Shown: piece after piece, positions 1 through 8,645 of the stretch
How the letters are laid out: every line of letters begins with the position of its first letter
How positions within the stretch are numbered: position 1 is the first letter of the stretch
DNA from: UBA7803 sp040219935
GTDB lineage: Bacteria > Pseudomonadota > Gammaproteobacteria > Pseudomonadales > Azotimanducaceae
Length of the DNA stretch: 64,000 nt
Reading direction: 5' to 3'
Assembly: GCA_040219935.1 (NCBI GenBank)
Contig: JAVJUA010000080.1
Coordinates: forward strand, 89,620 to 153,619
Made by a program: the position numbers and the translations under genes
Notes under the pieces: model-generated
Seen by the model: the letters and a program-made list of their open reading frames with translations, nothing else
Databases searched by the model: none
What the model was told of the DNA's origin: nothing

Positions 1-1324
1 GAGCCGTCATCTCACCCACGGTCAGCAGATCGGATGCGCCATCTGCCGCAGCTTCGGGCGCGGCGAGCAGGCGCACGCCCTGCAGTCGCAGGCTGTCCAG
101 GCTGACCGAGGCGGGCCCCGACAGCTCCAGGACGTCGACGCGGGCCTCGTCGAAGCCGACCAGCAGCCCGTCGACGCCGGCATGGCGCAGCGTCAGATCT
201 GTGGCCACCAGGCCGGCGCTCGTGCTGACACTCAGAGGCTCATCGTCGGCGGTTGCCGGGGATAGCGCCAGATTGCCATCCCAGCTCAGATCGCCCAGGC
301 GCGCGTCGTAGCCGGCCGCGGCGGCCGCGAGCCCCGCAAGCTGCATGGTGCCGTCCACGCGCACCAGGGGTTCCTGCGGCTGCGCCGGCAGCGCCAGGGA
401 GATGGTGCCGTCCCAGCGGAATGCCTGATGGGAGACCTGTAGGTCGTCGGTCATGAAGCCGGCGTCGTTGAGGTTGAACGGGCCGGACACTTCCAGGCGC
501 AGCACCCCGCCGTCGTCGTAGCGGCCGGACACGTTCAGATCCATGCCGACCGTGCCACGGGCGTCGCGCAGTCCGGCCAGGGCTTCCAGCTCCCGACGAA
601 AGCCTTCCAGGTTCAGGTCGGTGAGGGTGAGGCGTCCAGACAGGTTCGGCTCGGCGGCCCAGGCTGTGACGTCGCTGCGCAGCACCAGGGGCGAGCCGTT
701 GATGGCGAGGTCGACCACCAGATCCGTCGTGCGCCCCGTTTCCCAGGAGAACTGACTGCCAACGCGCAGCTCGCGGACATCGATCCGGGTGTCGAACACG
801 CCGTCCTGGTAGGTGACCCGCACGTCGCGCAGATCCACCAGCTCCGAGCCGAAGCCCCAGGTCGGGCCCGCCGCCTGAACCGCCACCTCGGCGCCGCCCG
901 CCTCCGGTCCAGGCGCAAGCCGCAGCGCGCCCACGCGCCAGACGCCGTCATCGCCGGCCACCACGTCGGCCTGCACCCCCTGCAGGCGCAGCAGCTCGAC
1001 GTAGGCGCGCCGTGACGCCAACGGCCACCAGCGCAGGTCGAGCTGCGCTTCATCGATGTGCAGACGCGCGCCGTCGGCATCGCCGGCGGCGAGGCCGCGC
1101 ACCGTGACCACGCCGGCAAACGGATTGATGTCGACATCGTCGATGCGGGCGTCGGCGGCGCCGTTGTCGCGCAGCCAGGCCTCAGCGTACGAGGCCGCCA
1201 CCATCGGCAAGGCGATCAGCAGGCCGCTGAGAAGCAGTCCGGCCACGGCCAGGCCGATGAGACCGCGCCGTATTCCGGTATGGGTGCGCAGGTAGGCACC
1301 CGCCTTGTGTGATGGGCTATGCAT
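1..1324 (-). CDS. DUF748 / AsmA-like envelope protein, 3' end beyond the window
   Basis: An open frame without stops runs from ATG at 1324 to the left edge, so at least 441 residues are present and the C-terminus is missing. The product has a short basic cytoplasmic N-terminus, one membrane segment at about residues 18-38, then a periplasmic beta-rich part. The segment following the helix contains WLRDNG, DVDINPFAGVVTVRGL and LRWWPLASRRAYVELLRLQG, the typical opening of DUF748 proteins, relatives of AsmA/TamB-type proteins implicated in outer-membrane lipid homeostasis. Long repeating beta-strand patterns follow, as expected for the groove-forming repeat. It is the last gene of a minus-strand run starting at 5145. 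Family assignment is good; the function is only inferred from the family. Confidence 0.75.
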   Translation of the reverse strand, partial: MHSPSHKAGAYLRTHTGIRRGLIGLAVAGLLLSGLLIALPMVAASYAEAWLRDNGAADARIDDVDINPFAGVVTVRGLAAGDADGARLHIDEAQLDLRWWPLASRRAYVELLRLQGVQADVVAGDDGVWRVGALRLAPGPEAGGAEVAVQAAGPTWGFGSELVDLRDVRVTYQDGVFDTRIDVRELRVGSQFSWETGRTTDLVVDLAINGSPLVLRSDVTAWAAEPNLSGRLTLTDLNLEGFRRELEALAGLRDARGTVGMDLNVSGRYDDGGVLRLEVSGPFNLNDAGFMTDDLQVSHQAFRWDGTISLALPAQPQEPLVRVDGTMQLAGLAAAAAGYDARLGDLSWDGNLALSPATADDEPLSVSTSAGLVATDLTLRHAGVDGLLVGFDEARVDVLELSGPASVSLDSLRLQGVRLLAAPEAAADGASDLLTVGEMTA

Positions 1325-1376
1325 GAGGCGATCATACGGACCCGGGATCGCGACAGCGACCGCTGGGCGCCCCGGC

Positions 1377-2102
1377 CTACTCGGACAGCATCGAATCGGC
1401 GAGCGCGCGTAGCAGGCTGGCACCGTCGCCGCGCCAGGCGCTGCCGTGCATGCACGCCAGCGTGGTGGGTCTGGTGGACGCCAGCCGTTCCAGCATGGCC
1501 CTGGCATTGCGGCTGTGGGAGAAGTAGTCCAGCTCCCGGCGGTAGGCTTCGCTGGGCCCGAGGATGTCCGACTCCGTGATGGGCACGTGCTCGGCGCCGC
1601 CCTGGGTGAACAGGTCGCCACACAGCAGGGTGCGGGTGCGCTCCTCCATGAGAAAGCCGCATTCCCACGCGTGCGGCAGGTGCGGCGCGTCGAGCCACCG
1701 CACCGCGCGGCTTCCCAGGGAGATCAGCTCGCCGTCGGCAAGCGCCCGGGGCGCGCGGTCGGCCAGATCCTCGATCGACACCATCGCCGCCACCTGGCCG
1801 CACAGGGGCGACGCCTGCGGCGCCGCCGCCAGCCACTCGTTCAGCGATCCGCACTCGTCCGCTTCAACGTGCGAGAAGCTGATGTGGCGCAGGCGCTCGG
1901 GCGGTAGCACGTGCGAAACCGCTTCGTGCACCAGCGGGAACATCTTCCGCGGTCCGGTGTGAAACAGCAGCGGCTCGTCGTCGACGATCAGATATTGATT
2001 GAACGAGAAGCCGCCGGTCGGAATGGTGATCGGCGTGCTGATGCGGTAGATGCCGTCGGCCACCTCGTGCACGCTGGTTCCTGATGCCGGGTTGGTGATC
2101 AT
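1377..2102 (-). CDS. Diiron MBL-fold hydrolase (ODP / flavodiiron-type domain)
   Basis: A 241-residue stand-alone metallo-beta-lactamase fold protein. Instead of the HxHxDH motif of classical MBL hydrolases it has H78-x-E80-x-D82 (in SHVEADE), the signature of the oxygen-binding diiron (flavodiiron/ODP) subfamily. Later ligands fit H144 in HLPHAW, D163 in CGDLF and H219 in CMHGS. The flavodoxin domain of full flavodiiron proteins is absent. ATG at 2102 was chosen over an upstream extension because GAGGAGG lies about 8 bases before it and recognisable sequence begins there. Possible roles are O2/NO reduction or sensing with an external electron donor, or hydrolysis. The exact reaction is unknown. 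Confidence 0.78.
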   Translation of the reverse strand: MITNPASGTSVHEVADGIYRISTPITIPTGGFSFNQYLIVDDEPLLFHTGPRKMFPLVHEAVSHVLPPERLRHISFSHVEADECGSLNEWLAAAPQASPLCGQVAAMVSIEDLADRAPRALADGELISLGSRAVRWLDAPHLPHAWECGFLMEERTRTLLCGDLFTQGGAEHVPITESDILGPSEAYRRELDYFSHSRNARAMLERLASTRPTTLACMHGSAWRGDGASLLRALADSMLSE

Positions 2103-2160
2103 GAGCGGTTCCTCCTCAGCCCATGGTTGGCGATCGTGGCAGAGACGCGTGGGGCAGGCC

Positions 2161-2559
2161 TCAGTCCTTGGGCGTGAACTGTTCGAAGGCCTGCTGCCCG
2201 GTGAGCCGGCGCGTGTCGTTGCGGAAGTCGTAGAAATCGGGCTTTTCATCGATGAAGATTTCGGTGACCAGCCGGAACGCCTGGTTGTCGAACAGGCCTG
2301 CCGTCACGATGTATTCGTCGGTGGGCAGCAGGTGGTAGAAGAGATGCGTGCCGCAGGTGGGGCAGAAGCCGCGCTCGGCCCACTCGGATGAGCGGTACCG
2401 GGCCGGCTCGTTGCCCGAGAAGCGGACCGGCGTGTGGCAGTGCACGGCGAACATGGGTCCGCCCGTCCAGCGGCGGCACATCGAGCAGTGGCACAGGTCT
2501 ACGTCACGGTGTTCGTCCACCGAGACCGAGATGGCGCCGCAGAGACATTGGCCTTCCAT
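2161..2559 (-). CDS. GFA-family zinc protein (glutathione-dependent formaldehyde-activating enzyme-like)
   Basis: 132 residues with the complete GFA/CENP-V zinc-ligand pattern: CLCG near the N-terminus, CHCSMC about 20 residues later and FCPTCGTHLFY near the middle. The founding member catalyses S-hydroxymethylglutathione formation, but most paralogs have no established substrate. The start is an ATG preceded by GGAGG with a short 4-base spacer. It lies between the small membrane protein gene and the diiron MBL gene on the same strand, so co-transcription is likely. A second GFA paralog is at 38257. Family is certain, function is not. Confidence 0.85.
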   Translation of the reverse strand: MEGQCLCGAISVSVDEHRDVDLCHCSMCRRWTGGPMFAVHCHTPVRFSGNEPARYRSSEWAERGFCPTCGTHLFYHLLPTDEYIVTAGLFDNQAFRLVTEIFIDEKPDFYDFRNDTRRLTGQQAFEQFTPKD

Positions 2560-2641
2560 GTGTCCTCCGGGTGTTCAGGCCGTGGTGCGGCTAGTGTGCG
2601 ACTTGTCATGCCGCCTTGCATCCGAAAAATTGGTGGAACAC

Positions 2642-2998
2642 TCAGCCGGCGCGCAACTTCGCCCGGCTGACGAACAGGCCGATGGCCATGGCCGCCAGCA
2701 CCGCGTGGATGACCATGCCACCCATCTGGTCGCCGGCGACGGCCAGGGACACGAACAGGCCGCTGTGGAACACCATGAGCAATCCCAGCACGGGCGTCAC
2801 TGCCGCCGGATCATGGCGACGTGGCCAGACCCACAGTGAGGCGCTGGCGATGGCCCGCGCCGCGAAGCCGTAGTGCATGGACCACTGATTGCCGGAGCCG
2901 GCGGCGGCGAGGCCGCCTGGTCCGCCGATCAGGGTGGCAGCCGCCAGGGCCTCCACCAGCAGGTTGAGCACGAGCAGGATGATGAAGAGCACGTTCAT
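2642..2998 (-). CDS. Small four-helix integral membrane protein, unknown
   Basis: 118 residues starting at MNVLFIILLVLNLLVEA. Four hydrophobic segments are visible at roughly residues 2-22, 38-54, 62-84 and 90-108, separated by short polar loops; the tail is basic (SRAKLRAG). The start at 2998 avoids an unlikely 16-residue polar extension and sits behind GAGGG. No family is recognised with certainty. It follows the RDD membrane protein gene by 34 bases and probably belongs to the same transcript. Confidence 0.6.
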   Translation of the reverse strand: MNVLFIILLVLNLLVEALAAATLIGGPGGLAAAGSGNQWSMHYGFAARAIASASLWVWPRRHDPAAVTPVLGLLMVFHSGLFVSLAVAGDQMGGMVIHAVLAAMAIGLFVSRAKLRAG

Positions 2999-3032
2999 GG
3001 TGATCGACCCTCGGTAGCCAGGCGGAGTCCGG

Positions 3033-3515
3033 TCACCGGCCGCCACCTGTGCGGACGACCACGGTGCCGGAAAGGTAGTCGTGCAGGCAGCGCCGCTGCC
3101 GGCCGAAGATGAGGAGCTGATCGATCAGCGGCAGCAGCGCCAGCCAGGGCACGATCACCAGAAACAGCAGCGGAAAGAACGGCGCCCGCAGGCAGATCAG
3201 CTTCCACAGCGGGGCCGGGTGGGACGACCAGGCGTCGCCGCCGGTGCTGCGTGCCGGAACGATGGCGATGCCCAGCAGCCGCTTGCCCAGCGTCTGGCCG
3301 CGCCGCCACAGGCCGTAGCCGTTGAGCAGCAGGTAGCTGAGCACGGCCAGCAGCAGCACGTGCAGCATCCACCAGCGGTCGGCGTAGTCTTCGGCGTCTT
3401 CCACCACGCCGGTGATCATGACCAGCAGAATGGTCAGGGCCGGCACCAGCGCGGCGTCGATCAGAGTCGCCAGCAGCCGGCGCCAGCGGCCGGCGAGCAC
3501 CAGGCCGTCATTCAT
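3033..3515 (-). CDS. RDD family membrane protein
   Basis: 160 residues with the RDD layout: GRWRRLLATLIDAALV at the N-terminus (conserved Arg and Asp in the first membrane segment) and GQTLGKRLLGI after the second, followed by a third hydrophobic region and a conserved Asp near LPLIDQLL. RDD proteins are small multi-spanning inner-membrane proteins, some acting as Na+/H+ antiporters, most uncharacterised. The start overlaps the end of the upstream quinoprotein gene by 8 bases, which implies translational coupling. Confidence 0.82.
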   Translation of the reverse strand: MNDGLVLAGRWRRLLATLIDAALVPALTILLVMITGVVEDAEDYADRWWMLHVLLLAVLSYLLLNGYGLWRRGQTLGKRLLGIAIVPARSTGGDAWSSHPAPLWKLICLRAPFFPLLFLVIVPWLALLPLIDQLLIFGRQRRCLHDYLSGTVVVRTGGGR

Positions 3516-5145
3516 CTTCGGCCTCCACCTGGAACACCAGCAGGGCGTTGCCCGGCCGCTGCTGACCCACGTATCCGTACCCGGAGGTTACCAGCAGCAG
3601 GTCGTCGGCGAGCATGGGGCCGTGGGCATCGAAGGCGCCGCCCGTGGTCTTCACCCCGTTCACCGTCGCGTACTCGCGCCAGGCGTCGTGAGACCACAGC
3701 AGCTCCCCCGAGGCGGCAGCGAAGATCTCCAACGTGCCGTCCATGCTGCCGGCGACCACGATGTCGTTGGCCGCGATGATGGCCGCCGACAGTCCGTACA
3801 CGCATGCTTCCTCGGCGCAGCGTGACGCCCGCGTGTAGCGCCAGACCGGCTTGCCGGTCTCGAGGTCGAGGGCGTAGAGGCCGGGCGTTGGATCGCCGGG
3901 CGAAGGGTAGTCGAAGACCTGCTTGTCGCTGATCGGCACGAACAGCAGCCCCATGGCCTCGTTGGCGGCGAGGCCCCAGTGCACGCCACCGATGATGCCG
4001 CCGCGGCCGAGCTTGGTGGTCCACACCGGCTCGCCGGTGTCCGGGTCCATGGCGTGCGCATCCCCCGACTTCTGGCCCGCCACCAGCAGCTCCCGGCCCG
4101 ACGGCGTGCGCAGCAGCAGCGTCGGCGCGCCGAAATCCACGTCCGGGCCGGCGGGGTCGGCACAGTTCGGGTGGCGAAAGCCCTGGAAGTTGCAGGCCGC
4201 CGTATAGGCGTCGTTGGCCGTGTACTGGCGCACCCACGCCACCGCGCCGGTGGCCGCGTCGACGGCAAAGATGGCGTCGCTGGTGTCGGTGGTCGGGTGG
4301 GTGTAGTTCTGCCCGGTTCCGAAGTAGAGCCTGTTGCGCTTGGCATCGAAGCTGGGCGCTCCCCAGACCGGGGCGCCGCTGGGGCCATACTTCTGCACGA
4401 AGAAGTAGTGGCTGCCCGTGACCTGGGCCTCCGCCTCGATGGTGGGCCGGTACCAGCGCTTGGCGCCGGTGGCGATGTCGAAGGCGGCCATGCCGCCGCT
4501 GGTGGTGCAGCAGCCGTACAGCGGGTTCACGGCCAGGCCCACCTCCAGGGAGGCAACCGGCACGTAGACCGTGTCCGCGGTGACCAGCGGCGTGCCGGAG
4601 TACCAGGGCACCGGCTCGTCGTCGACGGTCGCATGCCAGATGAAGCTGCCGTCGACGGCATCAACGGCGTACACGCCCTTCACCCGGTCATTGAAGATCA
4701 GGATCGGTCGGTCGCCGATCCGCCCCGGCACGATGGCGCTGCTCATGGGGCCGTCGTGCTCGTGCACCCAGCGCTCGCAGCCGCTGTCGCGATCCAGGGC
4801 CACCAGGCCGCGGCCGGTGTCGCCGATGAAGACGGTATCTTCGGTCACCAGCGGGTACGACCGCGGTGTCGTGTTGGCGAGCCCGTAGACCCACTTGAGC
4901 TTCAGTCGCGCCGCGTTGCCCGAATCGATCGACGATTTCGGCTGGTAGCGGGTGTTGCGGTGATCGATGCCCCAGCCGATGGCATAGGAAGACGACAGGC
5001 CCGGTTCGGCGTCAAGGTCGCCGCAGGCGGCGCCCGCGGGTGCTGCCATCATCGCCCAGGCGAATGCCAGGCATCGGCTCAAGGCCACGATCCGTCCGCT
5101 GCCTGATGGGCGTCGCCCCCGGCGTGCCATCCTTCGGCGCTGCAT
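3508..5145 (-). CDS. Periplasmic PQQ-binding beta-propeller, polyvinyl-alcohol-dehydrogenase-like
   Basis: 545 residues. A basic start and hydrophobic stretch (ALSRCLAFAWAMMAAPAGAA) form a signal peptide, followed by PQQ/WD-like propeller blades such as LVALDRDSGCERW, MAAFDIATGAKRWY and LYALDLETGKPVWRY. The adjacent-cysteine motif GCCTTSGG matches the vicinal disulfide seen over PQQ in quinoprotein dehydrogenases, and GPDVDFGAPTLLL with VAGQKSGDAHAMDPDTGEPVW resembles polyvinyl alcohol dehydrogenases. No CxxCH haem-c motif is present, although PVA dehydrogenases usually carry one, so electrons would have to leave through a separate carrier. GGAGAGA precedes the ATG at 5145; the in-frame ATG six codons in is an alternative. 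Probably the first gene of the minus-strand run. The real substrate is unknown. Confidence 0.78.
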   Translation of the reverse strand: MQRRRMARRGRRPSGSGRIVALSRCLAFAWAMMAAPAGAACGDLDAEPGLSSSYAIGWGIDHRNTRYQPKSSIDSGNAARLKLKWVYGLANTTPRSYPLVTEDTVFIGDTGRGLVALDRDSGCERWVHEHDGPMSSAIVPGRIGDRPILIFNDRVKGVYAVDAVDGSFIWHATVDDEPVPWYSGTPLVTADTVYVPVASLEVGLAVNPLYGCCTTSGGMAAFDIATGAKRWYRPTIEAEAQVTGSHYFFVQKYGPSGAPVWGAPSFDAKRNRLYFGTGQNYTHPTTDTSDAIFAVDAATGAVAWVRQYTANDAYTAACNFQGFRHPNCADPAGPDVDFGAPTLLLRTPSGRELLVAGQKSGDAHAMDPDTGEPVWTTKLGRGGIIGGVHWGLAANEAMGLLFVPISDKQVFDYPSPGDPTPGLYALDLETGKPVWRYTRASRCAEEACVYGLSAAIIAANDIVVAGSMDGTLEIFAAASGELLWSHDAWREYATVNGVKTTGGAFDAHGPMLADDLLLVTSGYGYVGQQRPGNALLVFQVEAEDE

Positions 5146-5254
5146 CCGCTCTCTCCAACCTATACATCAGGCAAGCCGGCAACGTTACCATGGTTGAGCC
5201 CGGGCGCGGCGCGAAGCCCTACCCCGAAACGCAACCCACGGGAGACGACCCTGC

Positions 5255-6301
5255 ATGAAGATCTCGACGCTGCTCAGCTACGCCGGCGGTTTCAAGGAAG
5301 CGGTAAAGGAAGTACAGACGCTGGAGAAGGCCGGCCTCGACGTGGTCTGGGTGCCGGAGGCGTACTCGTTCGACGCGCCGAGCGCCATGGGCTACCTGGC
5401 CGCCCAGACCGAGCGGGTGACCATCGCTTCCGGCATCCTGCCGGTGTTCTCGCGCACGCCGTCGCTGCTGGCGATGACGGCCGCCGGCGTCGACTATCTG
5501 TCGGGCGGCCGCGCCATGCTCGGCATCGGCGCCTCCGGCCCCCAGGTGATCGAGGGCTTCCACGGCGTGCCGTACACCGCGCCGGTGGGACGCATCCGCG
5601 AGGTCATCGACATCTGCCGCATGGTGTGGCGACGCGAGCGCGTGCAGTACGCCGGCAAGTACTACGAGATCCCGCTGCCCCAGGACAAGGGCACCGGTCT
5701 CGGCAAGCCGCTCAAGCTCATCAACCATCCGGTGCGCGACGAGATCCCGATCGCGGTCGCTTCCCTGGGCCTGGCCAGCGTCACCATGACGGCCGAGATC
5801 GCCGATGCCTGGCTGCCCGCCTTCTACATGGCCGAAGGGGCGGACGCGATCTGGGGCGAGGCGTTGCGCAAGGGCTTCGCCAAGCGCGATCCGAACCGGG
5901 CCCCGCTCGACGTCTACGCCGGCGGCGGCGTCGCCATCGGCAAGGGCCTGGAACACCTGCGTGATCTGGCCCGGCCCCAGGCGGCCCTCTACATCGGCGG
6001 CATGGGCGCGCGCTCGAAGAACTTCTACAACGACGTGTTCTGCCAGTACGGCTACGAGGCGGAGGCCAAACAGATTCAGGATCTGTACCTGGCCGGCAAG
6101 AAGCAGGAGGCGGAGGCCGCCATTCCGGCCGAGTACCTGGCCGCCACCTCGCTGGTGGGCGACGAAGGCTTCGTTCGCGACCGGATCGCGGCGCTGAAGG
6201 ACTCCGGCGTCACCGCCCTCAACGTCGGCTTCCTCGGCCGGACCATGGAGGAGCGGGTGCGCTACTGCGACGCGCTGCGCAACCTGGTGGATGCGGCGTG
6301 A
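5255..6301 (+). CDS. LLM-class flavin-dependent oxidoreductase (luciferase-like, F420-type)
   Basis: 348 residues, full length for the luciferase-like monooxygenase superfamily. The TIM-barrel pattern is visible: LEKAGLDVVWVPEAYSFD, TERVTIASGILPVFSRTP and LSGGRAMLGIGASGPQV. These match the F420/FMN group rather than bacterial luciferase proper. Cofactor choice (FMN or F420) cannot be decided from sequence. The downstream CoA-transferase gene begins 11 bases after its stop (or overlaps it if an earlier start is used), so they form a two-gene operon. Substrate unknown; a role on CoA-linked intermediates is inferred from the pairing. Confidence 0.85.
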   Translation: MKISTLLSYAGGFKEAVKEVQTLEKAGLDVVWVPEAYSFDAPSAMGYLAAQTERVTIASGILPVFSRTPSLLAMTAAGVDYLSGGRAMLGIGASGPQVIEGFHGVPYTAPVGRIREVIDICRMVWRRERVQYAGKYYEIPLPQDKGTGLGKPLKLINHPVRDEIPIAVASLGLASVTMTAEIADAWLPAFYMAEGADAIWGEALRKGFAKRDPNRAPLDVYAGGGVAIGKGLEHLRDLARPQAALYIGGMGARSKNFYNDVFCQYGYEAEAKQIQDLYLAGKKQEAEAAIPAEYLAATSLVGDEGFVRDRIAALKDSGVTALNVGFLGRTMEERVRYCDALRNLVDAA

Positions 6302-6312
6302 TGGAGACCGGA

Positions 6313-7488
6313 ATGAAACCGCTGCAAGGCATCACCATCATCGAGTTGTCCACCATGATCACCGCCTCGCTGGCGGCGATGATGGCGGCCGAGCAGGGTG
6401 CCCGGGTGATCAAGGTGGAGCCCCTGGAGCAGGGCGACCCCATGCGCTACATCGGCTCGGCCAAGGGCGGCGACTCCGGACTGTTCGCCAACTGCAACCG
6501 CGGCAAGGAGTCGGTCAGCCTCGACCTGAAGCATCCCGACGGGGTGGGCGTGCTGCAGACGCTGGCGCGCAGCGCCGACGTGCTGATCTCCAACTATCGC
6601 CCCGGTGTGCTCGACCGCCTCGGCCTCGGCAGCGAGACGCTGCGCGAGGCCAACCCGCGGCTCATCTACGTGGCCATCAGCGGCTTCGGTACCGAAGGCC
6701 CCATGGCGGCCGCCCCCGCCTACGACCCGGTGGTGCAGGCCCAGGCCGGTGTGGCGGCGGTGCAGGGTCTGGAGACGCCGGCGTTCATTCGCAACCTGGT
6801 CTGCGACAAGATCACCGCCTATACCGCCTGTCAGGCGATGACGGCCGCGCTGTTCCAGCGCGAGCGCACCGGCAGCGGCCAGCATGTCGACCTGTCGATG
6901 CTCGACGCGGCGCTGTTCTTCGTGTTTCCCGACGGCTTCATGAACCACACGCTGCTCGACGACGACGTGCTGCAGCAGCCCTTGCTCGCCGATCTGATCT
7001 ACGAGCTCAGCCTCACCCGCGACGGCGCCATCACCCTGTCTGCGGCGACGCCCAAGCAGCGTGACGGGGTGCTGCGGGCGCTGGGCCGTGAGGACCTGAG
7101 CGCCGATCCGCGCTTCGCGACCCTGGAGGCCCTGGTGGCCAACCTGCCGGCTTACCGCCAGGAGTTGGCCGCCGCGTTCGCCACCATGGACACCGACCCG
7201 CTGCTCGAGCGGCTGCAGGCGGAGGACGTGCCCTGCGCCAAGTGCCTGTCGCGCGACGAGGTGCTCGAGCACCCTCAGGTGCACGCCAACCGCAGCGTCG
7301 ACACGACGTTGCATCCGCGCATTGGCACCATGCGGCGCGCGCGACTGCCGGCCCGCTTCCACGGCGCCCAGCTCGAGCCCGCCGGGCACAGTCCGGCCCA
7401 CGGCGAGCACACGCGGCAGGTGCTCGAGCAGTTCGGCTACACGCCGGCGCAGATCCAGAGGCTGGCGGGCGCCCGCGCGATCGCCTGA
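6313..7488 (+). CDS. CaiB/BaiF family III CoA-transferase
   Basis: 391 residues with family III features: GITIIELSTMITASLAAMMAAEQGARVIKVEP at the N-terminus, the NRGKESVSLDLKHPDG motif and the SNYRPGVLDRLGLG block. These enzymes move CoA between carboxylic acids through an aspartyl-CoA intermediate. Three in-frame starts exist (GTG 6298, ATG 6301, ATG 6313); 6313 was chosen because GGAG lies six bases upstream and homologous sequence begins there. It is transcribed with the LLM oxidoreductase immediately upstream. CoA donor and acceptor are unknown. Confidence 0.87.
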   Translation: MKPLQGITIIELSTMITASLAAMMAAEQGARVIKVEPLEQGDPMRYIGSAKGGDSGLFANCNRGKESVSLDLKHPDGVGVLQTLARSADVLISNYRPGVLDRLGLGSETLREANPRLIYVAISGFGTEGPMAAAPAYDPVVQAQAGVAAVQGLETPAFIRNLVCDKITAYTACQAMTAALFQRERTGSGQHVDLSMLDAALFFVFPDGFMNHTLLDDDVLQQPLLADLIYELSLTRDGAITLSAATPKQRDGVLRALGREDLSADPRFATLEALVANLPAYRQELAAAFATMDTDPLLERLQAEDVPCAKCLSRDEVLEHPQVHANRSVDTTLHPRIGTMRRARLPARFHGAQLEPAGHSPAHGEHTRQVLEQFGYTPAQIQRLAGARAIA

Positions 7489-7505
7489 CCGCGGCCGGCG
7501 TCGGC

Positions 7506-8645
7506 TCAGTCCAGCGTGCGCCGGTAGACCCGGAGCCCGGCGCCCATCACCACCGCCGTGAACAGCAGGATCGGCCACAGCTGCGGCCAGAGCTCGGCGA
7601 TGCCGGAGCCCTTCAGGAGGATGCCGCGCACCAGCATCAGGAAGTGGGTCAGCGGCAGCAGGTTGCCGATGACCTGTGCCCAGTCGGGCATGCCGCGAAA
7701 CGGAAACATGAACCCGGACAGCAGCAGCGACGGCAGGAAGAAGAAGAACGTCATCTGCATGGCCTGCAGCTGGTTGCGCGCCAGCGCGCTGAAGGTGATG
7801 CCCAGGGTCAGGTTGGCGGCGATGAACAGCAGCACGACGCCGAACAGCAGCAGCAGGCTGCCCTGCATCGGCACCTCGAACAGATAGCGCGCCGCCACCA
7901 GCACCAGTGCCACCTGGATCAGCCCGATCAGGATGTAGGGCACGATCTTGCCGGTCATCACCTCCAGCGGCCGGGCCGGCGTCGACAGCAGGTTCTCCAG
8001 CGTGCCGCGTTCCCGCTCCCGCGTCATCGCCAGGCCGGTCATCAGCACCATGGTCATGGTGAGGATGACGCCCAGCAGGCCGGGGACGATGTTGTAGGCG
8101 GTGATGCCCTCCGGGTTGTAGCGACGATGCACCCGCAGGTCGATGGCAGGCGGGTCGGCGATGTGGACCTGCAGTGCGCCCTGCAGGTCGCGGTCGAGCG
8201 CCCGCTGCGCGATCTGGCTCAGCGCGCCGAGGGCGTTGCTGGTGGCGGCCGGATCGGTGGCGTCGGCTTCCACCAGCAGCACCGGCCGCTCGCCGCGCAC
8301 CAGGGCCCGCTCGAAGCCGACCGGCACCGTCACCGCGAACTGCACCTCGCCGAGACGCAGCAGCTCGTCCACGCGCTGCTCGGAGTCCGCGAGCTCGGTG
8401 ATGCGGAAGTAGCTGCTGATCTGCAGCGCGGCGATCAGGCTGCGCGAGTAAGGCGACTGGTCCTGGGCGAGGACGGCCGTGGGCAGGTTTCTCGGGTCGG
8501 CATTGATGGCGTAGCCGAACAGCAGCAGCTGCAGGATGGGAATGCCCACGATCATGCCGAAGGTCAGGCGGTCGCGGCGCAGCTGGATGAACTCCTTGAT
8601 GATGATGCCCATCCAGCGGGACAGCGAGAATGGGCCGCGGCTCAT
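7506..8645 (-). CDS. ABC-2 type permease (YbhS/YbhR-like)
   Basis: 379 residues: one N-terminal helix after KEFIQLRRDRLTFGMIVGIP, a large periplasmic domain of about 150 residues, then five helices including MTRERERGTLENLLSTPARPLEVMTGK, the hallmark cytoplasmic loop of ABC-2 exporters. The start overlaps the stop of the ATPase gene (ATGA, 8642-8645). It is the single permease of the TetR-adaptor-ATPase-permease operon. E. coli ybhGFSR has two permeases, so here a homodimer is likely. Probable job: export of a hydrophobic or toxic compound. Confidence 0.87.
   Translation of the reverse strand: MSRGPFSLSRWMGIIIKEFIQLRRDRLTFGMIVGIPILQLLLFGYAINADPRNLPTAVLAQDQSPYSRSLIAALQISSYFRITELADSEQRVDELLRLGEVQFAVTVPVGFERALVRGERPVLLVEADATDPAATSNALGALSQIAQRALDRDLQGALQVHIADPPAIDLRVHRRYNPEGITAYNIVPGLLGVILTMTMVLMTGLAMTRERERGTLENLLSTPARPLEVMTGKIVPYILIGLIQVALVLVAARYLFEVPMQGSLLLLFGVVLLFIAANLTLGITFSALARNQLQAMQMTFFFFLPSLLLSGFMFPFRGMPDWAQVIGNLLPLTHFLMLVRGILLKGSGIAELWPQLWPILLFTAVVMGAGLRVYRRTLD

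Noticed and set aside
5255..6301. LLM gene as proof that the organism makes coenzyme F420
   Set aside because: Members of this family use either FMN or F420 and no F420 biosynthesis gene is present in the window.
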